The translations under genes were made by a program, and so were the position numbers. The notes beneath the pieces were generated by a model that searched no databases, was not told where the DNA came from, and was given only the letters and a program-made list of their open reading frames with translations. Positions 7,816-16,710 of a DNA stretch of 38,509 nucleotides are shown here, piece after piece (the stretch's first letter is position 1; each line of letters begins with the position of its first letter). The stretch spans positions 1 to 38,509 of the forward strand of contig JAIXOJ010000042.1 in assembly GCA_027486835.1 (NCBI GenBank), in the 5' to 3' direction. This DNA comes from Chitinophagaceae bacterium (GTDB lineage: Bacteria > Bacteroidota > Bacteroidia > Chitinophagales > Chitinophagaceae).

Positions 7816-10122
7816 CTACTCCGCCCAAAACTGATTCCCTTTTATTTGTTGTCCTTTTTTTACGCCATAAGCATTGAAATATTTTTTATCGTTTTTAATG
7901 GCAGATAATGTTATAGCTCCTGCATTTTTTGAAGGCAATAAAAGTACTTGTTGGCCTTTTTTAAGTTCTACAATAAACTCACCCGGAATAGCCGTTTTGG
8001 TAATGCGGATATTTTTATCATTGCTTACCATGTTTGTCCAGTCACCCACCTTTACCACACAGGGTTCACCAGCCAAGCTTTTTACTTGCACCCATTCTGT
8101 TTTGCCTTCTTTTCTGGAAGCACTTACCAAAAACCCTCCTTCAGCTCTCAATTTATCGAAAGAAGCTTCTTTCCATGTATCGGGAAGGGCAGGGAAAATC
8201 CTTATTTTACTGCCCCAGCTTTGTAGCAAGAAGGTCATTACTCCAGCAGCACCACTTAAAGGTGTTTCAATAACAGGGTTTTTACCGCCAGATTCTACAT
8301 AAAAAGTATTGGTTAAAATACGAGATGCCCTTGTGCTATCACCTAAAAATTGGTGCATAATCTCTAATGATTCATTGCCCATACCGAGGCTATTGTATAA
8401 TAAGGAAGCACCTGTAAAAGAATAACCAGCTAAGGCTTTCCCTTTTTCAATTTGATGCCAATGCTTTACTGATTTTACCACCAAATCCTTGTCTTCTTTA
8501 TTATCTGGATTCAACTGAAACAATGGATACAATGCCAATAAATGCGAGAAATGTCGGTGCGACATATCCACAGGTTGATTGCTACCAATCATTAATCCAT
8601 TCGCATCAACAGGGTAAGGGGTAAGATCTGCTAAAGTTTGTTTCCAAACCGCAACATCTTTGCTTCCTGCATTGGTTTTATCATTAACAGTGATTAAAGT
8701 ATTTAACAACCAACGAAGAATAGCATGATTGTAATTGGTATTGGGGAAGGTTTCAAAACCTTTGTATTCAGGCGAACCGAGTGGCACTATTTCTAACTTG
8801 CCACTTGCATTGCGTGTGAGTTTGGTTTGATACACTTGTGCAATTTTTTCTGCTTTTGGCAACCATTTTTCTTTCAATGATTTCCAATCGCCTGCATAGC
8901 TAAATTGCCAATAATAATTGTGCATTGCCCAAGCAAAATCGCCCAATGTCTTTTCTTGTTGACGCTTTAATAAGGTTTCAAAATTATCATCAACAATTGT
9001 GATAAAGTTCTCCCCCAATTCTAGGTGGTTGCTAGCGTATACTGGCCAGTATGCCAATTGAATATTTAAGTTCCACCAATGGAACGGCCAAGTGCTGATA
9101 CGAAAATAAGGACCAAACAAATCAACAGCAGGCGCATCGGGTCTTGAACAAGTAGCCATTTTATACAACTGAATCCAATAGAAAGATTCCATTTTGGCAT
9201 CAGGAATAGAAAGGAAAGACTTTTGATAGAAGGCATGCCACCAATTGCGATTAGCTGCTTTTGCTTTTTCCAAACTACCATTCATCACTTCATCAATGTT
9301 TTGTTTGCCCTTGATAACAGATTGCTTTGCCGCAGGAATTTCATTGGCGGTGGTCATGTAAAAAGTGCTTTTGTTATTGGTCTTGCTTTGCACTTCTTTC
9401 CAAACTGTGGCATAATCACCACCTGCAGTTAATGTTTGTTCACAATAATGATAGCCGTCTTTTTCATACAGTACAGGTGAAGGATTGCGAACATAACTTG
9501 CAGACGAATCGCCCTTAGTTGCCATTCTTGGTGGGAAAGCTCTACCAGGTTTAAATGCCCATTGAAAACTATTGCTTGCTGTTGTTTTTTCAGTAGAACT
9601 TACTTCTACTACATTCACATTGTTGTTATAAGGACAAGATGCGACAAAATCTAAAGCTCCAGCTTCAGTTACAAAATGAGCGACTATTTCTGCATCCCAA
9701 AGGTTTTGACGAATGCTACAAGATAGAATTTTACCAGTAGGTTGTAAGGTCATTTTACCAATATCAAAACGGGTAAAATCATTAAAACCATTTGCACCAA
9801 ATACGCCAATAGATGATTTTTTATCAGGTGCTTTGCGATGTTCGGTTACATCTTGTCTTCCTATGTGAAATGTGATGTTGTTGTCTTTCTGATTTACATA
9901 AATCATCATCCCTATTTGTCCATTTCCTACAAAAGCACCTTCGTTCCATTGCAAAGGAAGTTCTTCCCAAATAAGGTCGTGGCGACTCATAAATAATGGC
10001 CAATCAATGTTGGATTTGTACTCATTGTTTAGCTGAACTTGTGCTTTAATGGTTTGATAAGAAAAAAGGATTCCTACCAACAAGACCGTAAAAAGACTGA
10101 CTTTAATTTTAATTGTAAGCAT
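7816..10122 (-). CDS. Secreted GH95-family glycosidase (alpha-L-fucosidase/alpha-L-galactosidase type)
   Basis: The 768-residue protein has a Sec signal peptide (about 1-28, ending IKAQ), so it should act in the periplasm or outside. The N-terminal beta-sandwich is followed by the (alpha/alpha)6 barrel typical of GH95. The paired asparagines that help catalysis can be placed at N351 and N353 (WNLNIQLAYW), the general-acid glutamate at E452 (GSPEYKGF) and the conserved MSHRHFSHL block at 520-528. Characterised GH95 enzymes remove alpha-1,2-linked L-fucose or L-galactose by inversion. The motif here is SPEY where I recall SPEN, and the barrel segment after it also departs from the usual form, so this is a divergent member whose substrate is open. 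It lies 70 bp upstream of the regulator gene in the same direction. Confidence 0.8.
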   Translation of the reverse strand: MLTIKIKVSLFTVLLVGILFSYQTIKAQVQLNNEYKSNIDWPLFMSRHDLIWEELPLQWNEGAFVGNGQIGMMIYVNQKDNNITFHIGRQDVTEHRKAPDKKSSIGVFGANGFNDFTRFDIGKMTLQPTGKILSCSIRQNLWDAEIVAHFVTEAGALDFVASCPYNNNVNVVEVSSTEKTTASNSFQWAFKPGRAFPPRMATKGDSSASYVRNPSPVLYEKDGYHYCEQTLTAGGDYATVWKEVQSKTNNKSTFYMTTANEIPAAKQSVIKGKQNIDEVMNGSLEKAKAANRNWWHAFYQKSFLSIPDAKMESFYWIQLYKMATCSRPDAPAVDLFGPYFRISTWPFHWWNLNIQLAYWPVYASNHLELGENFITIVDDNFETLLKRQQEKTLGDFAWAMHNYYWQFSYAGDWKSLKEKWLPKAEKIAQVYQTKLTRNASGKLEIVPLGSPEYKGFETFPNTNYNHAILRWLLNTLITVNDKTNAGSKDVAVWKQTLADLTPYPVDANGLMIGSNQPVDMSHRHFSHLLALYPLFQLNPDNKEDKDLVVKSVKHWHQIEKGKALAGYSFTGASLLYNSLGMGNESLEIMHQFLGDSTRASRILTNTFYVESGGKNPVIETPLSGAAGVMTFLLQSWGSKIRIFPALPDTWKEASFDKLRAEGGFLVSASRKEGKTEWVQVKSLAGEPCVVKVGDWTNMVSNDKNIRITKTAIPGEFIVELKKGQQVLLLPSKNAGAITLSAIKNDKKYFNAYGVKKGQQIKGNQFWAE

Positions 10123-10265
10123 TAATTTTTGATATTTAATGATAATATATAACTAGGGGTTTATTACAATTTGACTATTTGTTTAACTACGATAAAAGTT
10201 GGTAATTCATTCCCACTGATAGTGTAGAAGTTTTCCACGTTTCAATACTACTGCTTTTACTCTAC

Positions 10266-11681
10266 CTAGCACACTTTAACCACTTCTACATTTAACAACT
10301 TACCTAATTTTTCAATTTTATAACCAATATGCCCCACTCCTACTGCACAGTGATGCGCAGGGCCATGGCTATTCCAATCGTTTACAAATTTTCTGGCACC
10401 GCAAGGAAATTGATATCGGCTATTTGTATTGCCAATTTCTAAGATTGCTCCAGGCACACTTTCACCCTCAGCCACTAGTAAAAACATTTTTCCATCGCGG
10501 CCTTCTACTACAGATAACAATGTTACTGGCCCATGCTTCACACTCATTTCCACACTTAAACCATTACCCACTTTTCCATGATACACTTTTAGTGGGCGCA
10601 CTTTTGTTTTGCCTTCTGAAATGGCAATATGTCCTGGCCCATCATGTCCCATTAGCACGACATCGTCTTTAAAATCCATCGCATAGTATTCTGTAAATGA
10701 ACCGCCTGCGCCAAAGCTGTCCATTATTTTCATAGCAATGGCATTCTTTATTTCATACTCACCTGCCACAGGAATATGGTTTGCAGTGAGCAATGAATTG
10801 CCGAGAATAATGGAACTGATGGTATCTTCATTATCTTGATTGCCCGTTCCTTTATAATAATAAGCCATTGAACCAAGTTGGTATTGCTTAACCAATTGAT
10901 CCAATGCAAGGGATGTTTTGGCGGCACGTTGCAATTCGTGTAAGCTACAATCAGCCTGTACATCAAATACATCATTAAACAACGCTACCCTTTCATCAAT
11001 TGCCTGCTGTGGTATTTCTTTTCTTAAAACAGCCAATTCTTCTACTTCAAGCAATTCAATATGGCCTCCGAAATGAGCATATATTTTGGTGAGGTCGGTG
11101 TATATATCCAACATGCCACTGTAATAATGACCCATACAGCCCATTCGATTATAAGCAAGTGTATGTGCAACTTTAGCGGCTTCCACCCATGCAGTTATTT
11201 CATTCCAACACTCATCATCATTGTGCAACATTCCTGTAACCTGATGAAACTCGATACCTGTACGATGAAAGACATTTGCAATCTCTGGCACAGGGCAAGC
11301 GGAACAATATGAAAGCCATTCACCCGTCATGGCTGTTCTGTCTTGCATATTGTTGAATGATGCATAATCAATGGCAGCTTCTGGCGAAAGATTTAAAATA
11401 ATCACAGGCACTTTTACTCGTTGTACTACTGGCAATACAGTTGAAGACAATGCATAAGTAGTTACATACAAGAAAATGATATCTACTTCTTGTTGCCGAA
11501 AAGTGTGACCTGCTGCAAAGGCTTTATCTATATTATCAACCAACCCAACATTTACTACATCGTTATGAATGGCAGCAATGTTTTTTTCAACTACATTCAA
11601 ATAGCCTTCTAAGCGGGTTCTCAATCCTGGGAATTGTTCCCAATAAGCTTCTAATCCAATACCAAATAACCCAATTTTCAT
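10266..11681 (-). CDS. L-arabinose/L-fucose isomerase-like protein
   Basis: This 471-residue protein has no signal peptide and should interconvert an aldose and a ketose in the cytoplasm. The C-terminal half carries an AraA-like metal site: E308 (AGEYEIKNAIAMKIMDSFG), E331 (GGSFTEYYAMDF), H346 (LMGHDGPGH) and a histidine at 443/444 (HGPAHHCAVG). The N-terminal half has the Rossmann-like pattern of the family. It lies 24 bp after a GH2 gene and 143 bp before GH95, so its substrate is probably a sugar those enzymes release, such as L-arabinose, L-fucose or D-galactose. No dedicated kinase is adjacent. The true substrate cannot be read from motifs, because this superfamily has many annotated but untested groups. 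Confidence 0.72.
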   Translation of the reverse strand: MKIGLFGIGLEAYWEQFPGLRTRLEGYLNVVEKNIAAIHNDVVNVGLVDNIDKAFAAGHTFRQQEVDIIFLYVTTYALSSTVLPVVQRVKVPVIILNLSPEAAIDYASFNNMQDRTAMTGEWLSYCSACPVPEIANVFHRTGIEFHQVTGMLHNDDECWNEITAWVEAAKVAHTLAYNRMGCMGHYYSGMLDIYTDLTKIYAHFGGHIELLEVEELAVLRKEIPQQAIDERVALFNDVFDVQADCSLHELQRAAKTSLALDQLVKQYQLGSMAYYYKGTGNQDNEDTISSIILGNSLLTANHIPVAGEYEIKNAIAMKIMDSFGAGGSFTEYYAMDFKDDVVLMGHDGPGHIAISEGKTKVRPLKVYHGKVGNGLSVEMSVKHGPVTLLSVVEGRDGKMFLLVAEGESVPGAILEIGNTNSRYQFPCGARKFVNDWNSHGPAHHCAVGVGHIGYKIEKLGKLLNVEVVKVC

Positions 11682-11705
11682 TTTATATTTTTACAACTTG
11701 TAAGA

Positions 11706-14153
11706 TTATTTCACATTTAAAGTAATCGTTTCGCTAGTAAGTCCTTCCGCACTTACTGTAAGTTTTATTGTACCTACTTTTTTACCACTTTTAATTACCA
11801 CTAAAGCACGACCGTTCCATGCATTTCGTTCAGTTGATACATAGGAAGCAGTATCTTTTAAATTGGCATTATCTACACCTGCAATACTGCCTTGTCCTTC
11901 AATACTAAAGTGTAAAGTGTTTGCTGTATTGGCTTGAAATATCCCTTTTGCATCTGTTACCTCTACCGCTATAAAAGATACATCTTGACCATTGGCTTTA
12001 ATGGTTTTTCTATCAGCAGTCAATTTCAATTTTGCTGCACCGCTAGCTGATTTAAGGATACAGCTATCAACATTCTTTTCATCCAGTACTCCATAAGCTT
12101 TCAACTCACCTTGTTCATAAGGCACATAAAATTTAGCCATGAATTTCTCTGCTTCGCCCGTCATTTTTTCACCAATCAAAGTGTTATTTCTAAAAAGACG
12201 CACTTTTGGAAACTTAGAATATACTTCCACTTGAATCTTTTTCCCCTCAAATCCAGGCCATGTCCAGCTTTCCCATGTAGGCCATACTGCCCAAGTAGTT
12301 GTATGAATACTATCGGGTGCTACTTCAGGCTCACGAACTGCCATATATAGTTTTTCATTGTTGTTATACAACATACTTCTGTAATGTGAAACAGGTTTGC
12401 GCCAGCCAATTAAATCAATATCACCGCAATACGCACCATGATGTGGGAACAATTCTGGTTTTGACATATTTACTGTTGGTTCTCCATTATGATACCATCT
12501 ACCAATGCCAGATTCGCCCAAATAATCCCAAGCGGTCCAAACAAAATCACCGAGTATGTAACTATTGTCTTTTACTAATTTCCAGTTGGTAAATGCATCT
12601 CTAGGAAAAGATTCAGTGTGAACTATAATGCGAGATGGCACTCTTTCATGGTCTGTTTTTGCCCGATGCAATTGATAGTTGTAACCAGCTATATCATGTG
12701 CCGCCATTAAAGGATCGAATATTTCCCATTCTTTATCCCAAGTGGTCATAGCCGAAGTTACAGGTCGGGTACTATCTGTTTTATGTACAAAATCTGCCAA
12801 ATCTTTAGCGGTTTCAACGGCTTCTGGTTTCTTTCTTTCGATTATTTCATTCCCAATACTCCACATAATGATTGAAGGATGATTGCGGTCACGCAATAAC
12901 ATGCTTTCCAAATCGCGTTGCCACCAATCCTTGAAAAAATTGGCATAGTCGTATTTAGTTTTAGTGGTTTTCCAACCATCAAAAGCTTCATCAATTACCA
13001 TGATTCCCAATTTATCACATGTTGTTAAAAATACTTCAGAAGGTGGATTGTGTGAGGTACGGATTGCATTAAATCCGGCTGCTTTTAGTAATGTTACCCT
13101 TCTTTCTTCTGCCCAATCGAAAGCTGCTGCTCCCAAACAACCATTATCGTGGTGCACACAACCGCCATTCAATTTTAAGGTCTTTCCGTTCAGTTGAAAC
13201 CCACTATCGGTACTAAATTTAATAGAACGAATACCAAAATCAATAGGCACTTCATCCACCACAACATTACTTTTCACAAGCTGCACTTGCGCTTTGTAAA
13301 GTGTAGGTGTTTCGGGCGACCACAACATTGGCTTAGAAACAACGATATTCTGATTTACCTCTATACTTGATTTTGGCAAAACCAATACTTTATTTTGCGC
13401 TTTGGCATTTGTTGGTGCATTTTTAAACGAGACAGACGTATTCAAAACAATGTTTTGAGCGGTATCTGTTTCGTTATTCAAAGTTGTTCTTACATTAACG
13501 GTGGCTTTTGTAGTTGACACTGAAGGTGTGGTAACGGCAGTACCCCAATTGGCAATATGTATAGGATTGGTAACTATCATCCAAACATGGCGATAAATGC
13601 CCGAACCACTGTACCAACGGCTATTGGGTTGATCGGCATTATTTACGCGTACCGCAATAACATTTGTTTTCCCTTTTTCTAAATATGGAGTAAGGTCATA
13701 CATAAAACCTGTATATCCATAAGGATGAACTCCCAATGATTTGCCGTTAATGAACACTTCTGCATTCATATAAACGCCTTCAAAATAAATAGTCACTTGT
13801 TTGCTCTTCCAAGTGGCAGGCACATTAAACGTTTTTCTGTACCAGCCAATACCCGCAGGAAAAAATCCGCCTGCACCACCTGTAGGATTCGATTTTTCTA
13901 TTTTGCCTTCAATGCTCCAATCGTGTGGAAGGTCTAGTTTACGCCAATTGTTATCGTTATAACTTTTGGCACTTGCTTTAACTGAATCTCCTAAAGTAAA
14001 TTTCCAATCAAAATCAAAAGATTGTTTACGTTCAATCGTTTTCAGCACTTGAGCATTGGAAACCGAAAAGAAAAAAAAAGTAACAGCCGTTAACTGAAAT
14101 GACAGTGATTTAATTTTCTTTCTTAGAAATGACAAACAAAAATTGTAATACAT
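11706..14153 (-). CDS. Secreted GH2 glycosidase, beta-galactosidase-like
   Basis: The 815-residue protein has a long hydrophobic N-terminus that ends in VSNAQ at residue 35, so it is exported. It has the GH2 order: a sugar-binding jelly roll (about 45-200), an immunoglobulin-like domain (about 205-312) and a TIM barrel (about 313-600) with acid/base E436 in MWSIGNE and nucleophile E514 in VHTESF. The C-terminal DUF4982-like and Ig-like domains are common in Bacteroidota beta-galactosidases. Retaining cleavage of a beta-galactoside is likely, but GH2 also contains beta-glucuronidases, mannosidases and alpha-L-arabinopyranosidases. It is followed closely by the isomerase gene. Upstream is a 622-bp gap with the 21-bp repeat array, so it probably starts its own transcript. 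Confidence 0.85.
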   Translation of the reverse strand: MYYNFCLSFLRKKIKSLSFQLTAVTFFFFSVSNAQVLKTIERKQSFDFDWKFTLGDSVKASAKSYNDNNWRKLDLPHDWSIEGKIEKSNPTGGAGGFFPAGIGWYRKTFNVPATWKSKQVTIYFEGVYMNAEVFINGKSLGVHPYGYTGFMYDLTPYLEKGKTNVIAVRVNNADQPNSRWYSGSGIYRHVWMIVTNPIHIANWGTAVTTPSVSTTKATVNVRTTLNNETDTAQNIVLNTSVSFKNAPTNAKAQNKVLVLPKSSIEVNQNIVVSKPMLWSPETPTLYKAQVQLVKSNVVVDEVPIDFGIRSIKFSTDSGFQLNGKTLKLNGGCVHHDNGCLGAAAFDWAEERRVTLLKAAGFNAIRTSHNPPSEVFLTTCDKLGIMVIDEAFDGWKTTKTKYDYANFFKDWWQRDLESMLLRDRNHPSIIMWSIGNEIIERKKPEAVETAKDLADFVHKTDSTRPVTSAMTTWDKEWEIFDPLMAAHDIAGYNYQLHRAKTDHERVPSRIIVHTESFPRDAFTNWKLVKDNSYILGDFVWTAWDYLGESGIGRWYHNGEPTVNMSKPELFPHHGAYCGDIDLIGWRKPVSHYRSMLYNNNEKLYMAVREPEVAPDSIHTTTWAVWPTWESWTWPGFEGKKIQVEVYSKFPKVRLFRNNTLIGEKMTGEAEKFMAKFYVPYEQGELKAYGVLDEKNVDSCILKSASGAAKLKLTADRKTIKANGQDVSFIAVEVTDAKGIFQANTANTLHFSIEGQGSIAGVDNANLKDTASYVSTERNAWNGRALVVIKSGKKVGTIKLTVSAEGLTSETITLNVK

Positions 14154-14380
14154 TATGAGCTTTATTTTTTATTTAAGATGTAAAAAAGCGATTTTCATTT
14201 TTAGTCGGTGTTTAAAACATATTTTCTGAATTTTTAGCTCAAATTGTTACCAATTAGAGATAAAGTATTATTTAGCTCACGCTATATTATTGTCTTAGTA
14301 CTCATCGATTCCTTAAAGAATCAACTACACCTCAAAACCTGCCATTTCGACTTGATTTCCTATGGAATGAGTGTTTTTTT

Positions 14381-14632
14381 CTAAAAAACTGCCATTTTAT
14401 CCTAAAAAGTGGTCATTTTCTTCTAGAAAATGGTCGTTTTCTTCTAAAATATTGCCATTTTCTTCTAAAAAATGGTCGTTTTCTTCTAAAAAATGGTCAT
14501 TTTCTTCTAGAAAATTGCCATTTTATCCTAAAAAATGGTCATTTTCTTCTGAAAAATTGCCATTTTATCCTAAGAAATGGTCGTTTTCTTCTAAAAAATG
14601 GTCGTTTTTTCCTAAAGAATGACCATTTTCTC
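14381..14632. repeat. Array of twelve contiguous 21-bp repeats with phased A/T tracts
   Basis: Twelve units of exactly 21 bp run without a single indel from 14381 to 14632, with consensus CTAAAAAATGGTCRTTTTCT plus T. Two unit types alternate irregularly: one with TGGTCR in the centre, one with TTGCCA and usually ATC at the end (units 1, 7 and 9; unit 4 is a hybrid). Units hold small palindromes such as AAAATG-GT-CATTTT. An A-tract and a T-tract recur about 10 bp apart, in step with the helix, which predicts bent DNA. The array lies in the 622-bp interval (14154-14775) between the GH29 stop and the GH2 start. No gene or recognisable promoter box was seen in the rest of that interval. Confidence 0.92.
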
Positions 14633-14775
14633 CAAGAAATAAAGAGCTAAAAGGTTAAACCCAAGTAACATTCTTCCCAAAAACCTTTAGAATAATCTGG
14701 GCTCGCATTGTTTTGAACATTACCTAAAGCGTTACAAGTAACTAGCAACTAAGAATTGTTCTTTTAATAGTGTTT

Positions 14776-16680
14776 TTAGCGGTTTGAAGGTATTAATTGC
14801 AAATGCAAAGGCTGCATTGCTTGCTTTCCTTTAAAATTGTTTAGTAATAACTTGAAAGTATGTTCGCCCTTTTCTAAATTGACATTTACTGAAGGTGTCA
14901 ATACCAACATATTTGATTTATTGGTTGCTTTATAGGGCAATGGAAATTTGTTTCCATCCACTTCTAGCACTACTTCCCCATCTTCATCTTTGGCATCTGT
15001 ATTATAAGCAATGGATGCAATGAAATTGGCAGTTTCATTCAATCGCACATTCCATTGTAAATATTGGTCTTTATTTTTCCAATTCGTAGCAAACTGGCGC
15101 TTGTTTTTACCATCACCATAAGAAAAGGTTTTTCCAGGCGTTGCAGCATCAAAAACCAATAAGGTATTGTCATCTTTTGCTGAAATTAATCGAGTAGTTG
15201 GAGTAGGAAAATTACCTGTAAATAACACTTTAATTACGGTATTTAAAGTATCGGGCATTGAAGAAGGTAGCGTGAACGCCAAATCTGTTTCATTTATTTT
15301 TTTGAAAGTAAGTGTGTTTTTAGGTTGGGTTAAAAAGAAAGCTTTGCTGATTGGAACTTCAAGTCCTCCCACTACCAATTTCCCATCCTTTGGCCATTGG
15401 TAAACGTGTAAGTAAAGTGCATTGCCTTTTTGAGTGATTTCCCCCCATGATTGTAAAGCAATTGGATTTCTTGTAGTTCCATATATACTTTCGCTATTTG
15501 CCTTCATCCATTTGCCAACATTTTTTAAAATGGCAACATCCTTTGTATCAATTGTGCCATCGCCTTTAGGCCCCACATTCAATAAAATATTGCCTCCTTT
15601 TGCTGCTGCACTTGCCAATAATCTTACAAAATGCTGCGGTGTTTTGTGGCTACTATCAAACTTGTTGTACCCATACGATTCATTAGTAGTAGGTATAGCT
15701 TCCCAAACACCTAGGGTATTTCGAAAAAATGCTGCTCGATCACCCGTATTAGCATAATCGCCAAAATTGATATTACCTACTCGTGCCAAACGACCGTTTA
15801 CTACAATGCTTGGGTCAGCATCACGGATGGTTTTAATAATTTTTAGGTTGAGATACATGGGCAGTTTATGCGGTGTATCGAACCATAAAATATCGGGGTG
15901 GTAATTGTTGATAAGCTCTAGGATTTGAGGAATAGATTTTTGGTTCACATACTTCTCGGCATTGGGCAAAAACGCAGGATAGCTTTCCCACCAATTAGAA
16001 CCATGCAATAGTTTATCCCCTCCTGGATTATTATAATCCCAATCATTGCCCGGTGCATCTGGATGTTCCCAATCAAAAGCATGAGAATAATAAAATCCGA
16101 ACTTAATACCATATTTTTTGGCTGCAATGCTCAAAGCCATCATGGGGTCTTGCTGCATTTTGGTTTGTCGAATATCATAAGGATAAGCCTTTGAAGGATA
16201 CATGGCAAAACCATCGTGGTGCTTGGCAGTAATGATGAAATATTTCATTCCAGCCTCTTTTGCGTTTTTCATCCATTCATCTGCATTGAAAAGAAAAGGA
16301 TTAAAAGTTGCCACTACTTTTTCTTTATACTCTGCCAAAGGAATCGTTCGAGAACGCATAATGTGTTCACCATATCCTAGACTACCAACACCCTTCCATT
16401 CTCCAGCCAAAGTAGAATATACACCCCAATGCACAAAGCAACCGAAATGAGCATCTGCAAACCAATCAGCACGATGGGGATGTTCATTTTTATCTTTCGT
16501 ATACCAACCCTTTAAGGCCTCGGAATAGGCATCTTTATCTTGTTGCAAGACAAGACTTTTTGGTACTTCCAACCCTTGTTCATCGCCGTTGGTTGCTACT
16601 AACTTTTTTTCTGGCGTTTGTGCATCAATAGCTGTAGCTAATGATATACTAACAATAAAAACGAATACTTTCAATTTCAT
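14776..16680 (-). CDS. Secreted GH29 alpha-L-fucosidase (classical type)
   Basis: An exported retaining alpha-L-fucosidase, with signal peptide to about residue 21 (SLATAIDAQ). The TIM barrel shows DAHFGCFVHWGVYSTLAGEW (about 76-95), KHHDGFAMYPS (153-163) and the catalytic aspartate D268 in PDILWFDTPHKLP, numbered from the ATG. The second half is a beta-sandwich. The total of about 634 residues is longer than basic GH29 enzymes (roughly 450-500). The ATG at 16680 is preferred over a GTG at 16686. Sequence details differ clearly from the two other GH29 genes in the window, which lack the FVHWGVYS form. It is the last gene of the large operon, 24 bp after a GH2, with the 21-bp repeat array next. 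Confidence 0.87.
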   Translation of the reverse strand: MKLKVFVFIVSISLATAIDAQTPEKKLVATNGDEQGLEVPKSLVLQQDKDAYSEALKGWYTKDKNEHPHRADWFADAHFGCFVHWGVYSTLAGEWKGVGSLGYGEHIMRSRTIPLAEYKEKVVATFNPFLFNADEWMKNAKEAGMKYFIITAKHHDGFAMYPSKAYPYDIRQTKMQQDPMMALSIAAKKYGIKFGFYYSHAFDWEHPDAPGNDWDYNNPGGDKLLHGSNWWESYPAFLPNAEKYVNQKSIPQILELINNYHPDILWFDTPHKLPMYLNLKIIKTIRDADPSIVVNGRLARVGNINFGDYANTGDRAAFFRNTLGVWEAIPTTNESYGYNKFDSSHKTPQHFVRLLASAAAKGGNILLNVGPKGDGTIDTKDVAILKNVGKWMKANSESIYGTTRNPIALQSWGEITQKGNALYLHVYQWPKDGKLVVGGLEVPISKAFFLTQPKNTLTFKKINETDLAFTLPSSMPDTLNTVIKVLFTGNFPTPTTRLISAKDDNTLLVFDAATPGKTFSYGDGKNKRQFATNWKNKDQYLQWNVRLNETANFIASIAYNTDAKDEDGEVVLEVDGNKFPLPYKATNKSNMLVLTPSVNVNLEKGEHTFKLLLNNFKGKQAMQPLHLQLIPSNR

Positions 16681-16710
16681 AAACACTTATTAAATACTAA
16701 TGGTAAAATA

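Noticed and set aside
14371-14622. Open frame on the plus strand encoding a KKWSFSS-type heptad repeat protein
   Set aside because: It is a by-product of the 21-bp repeat (seven codons per unit), starts with GTG, is the only plus-strand candidate among minus-strand genes, and its variation shows no clear codon-level constraint.
14381-14632. CRISPR array
   Set aside because: Repeats are contiguous without unique spacers and no cas genes are present. The same holds for the arrays at 124-246 and 30245-30690.
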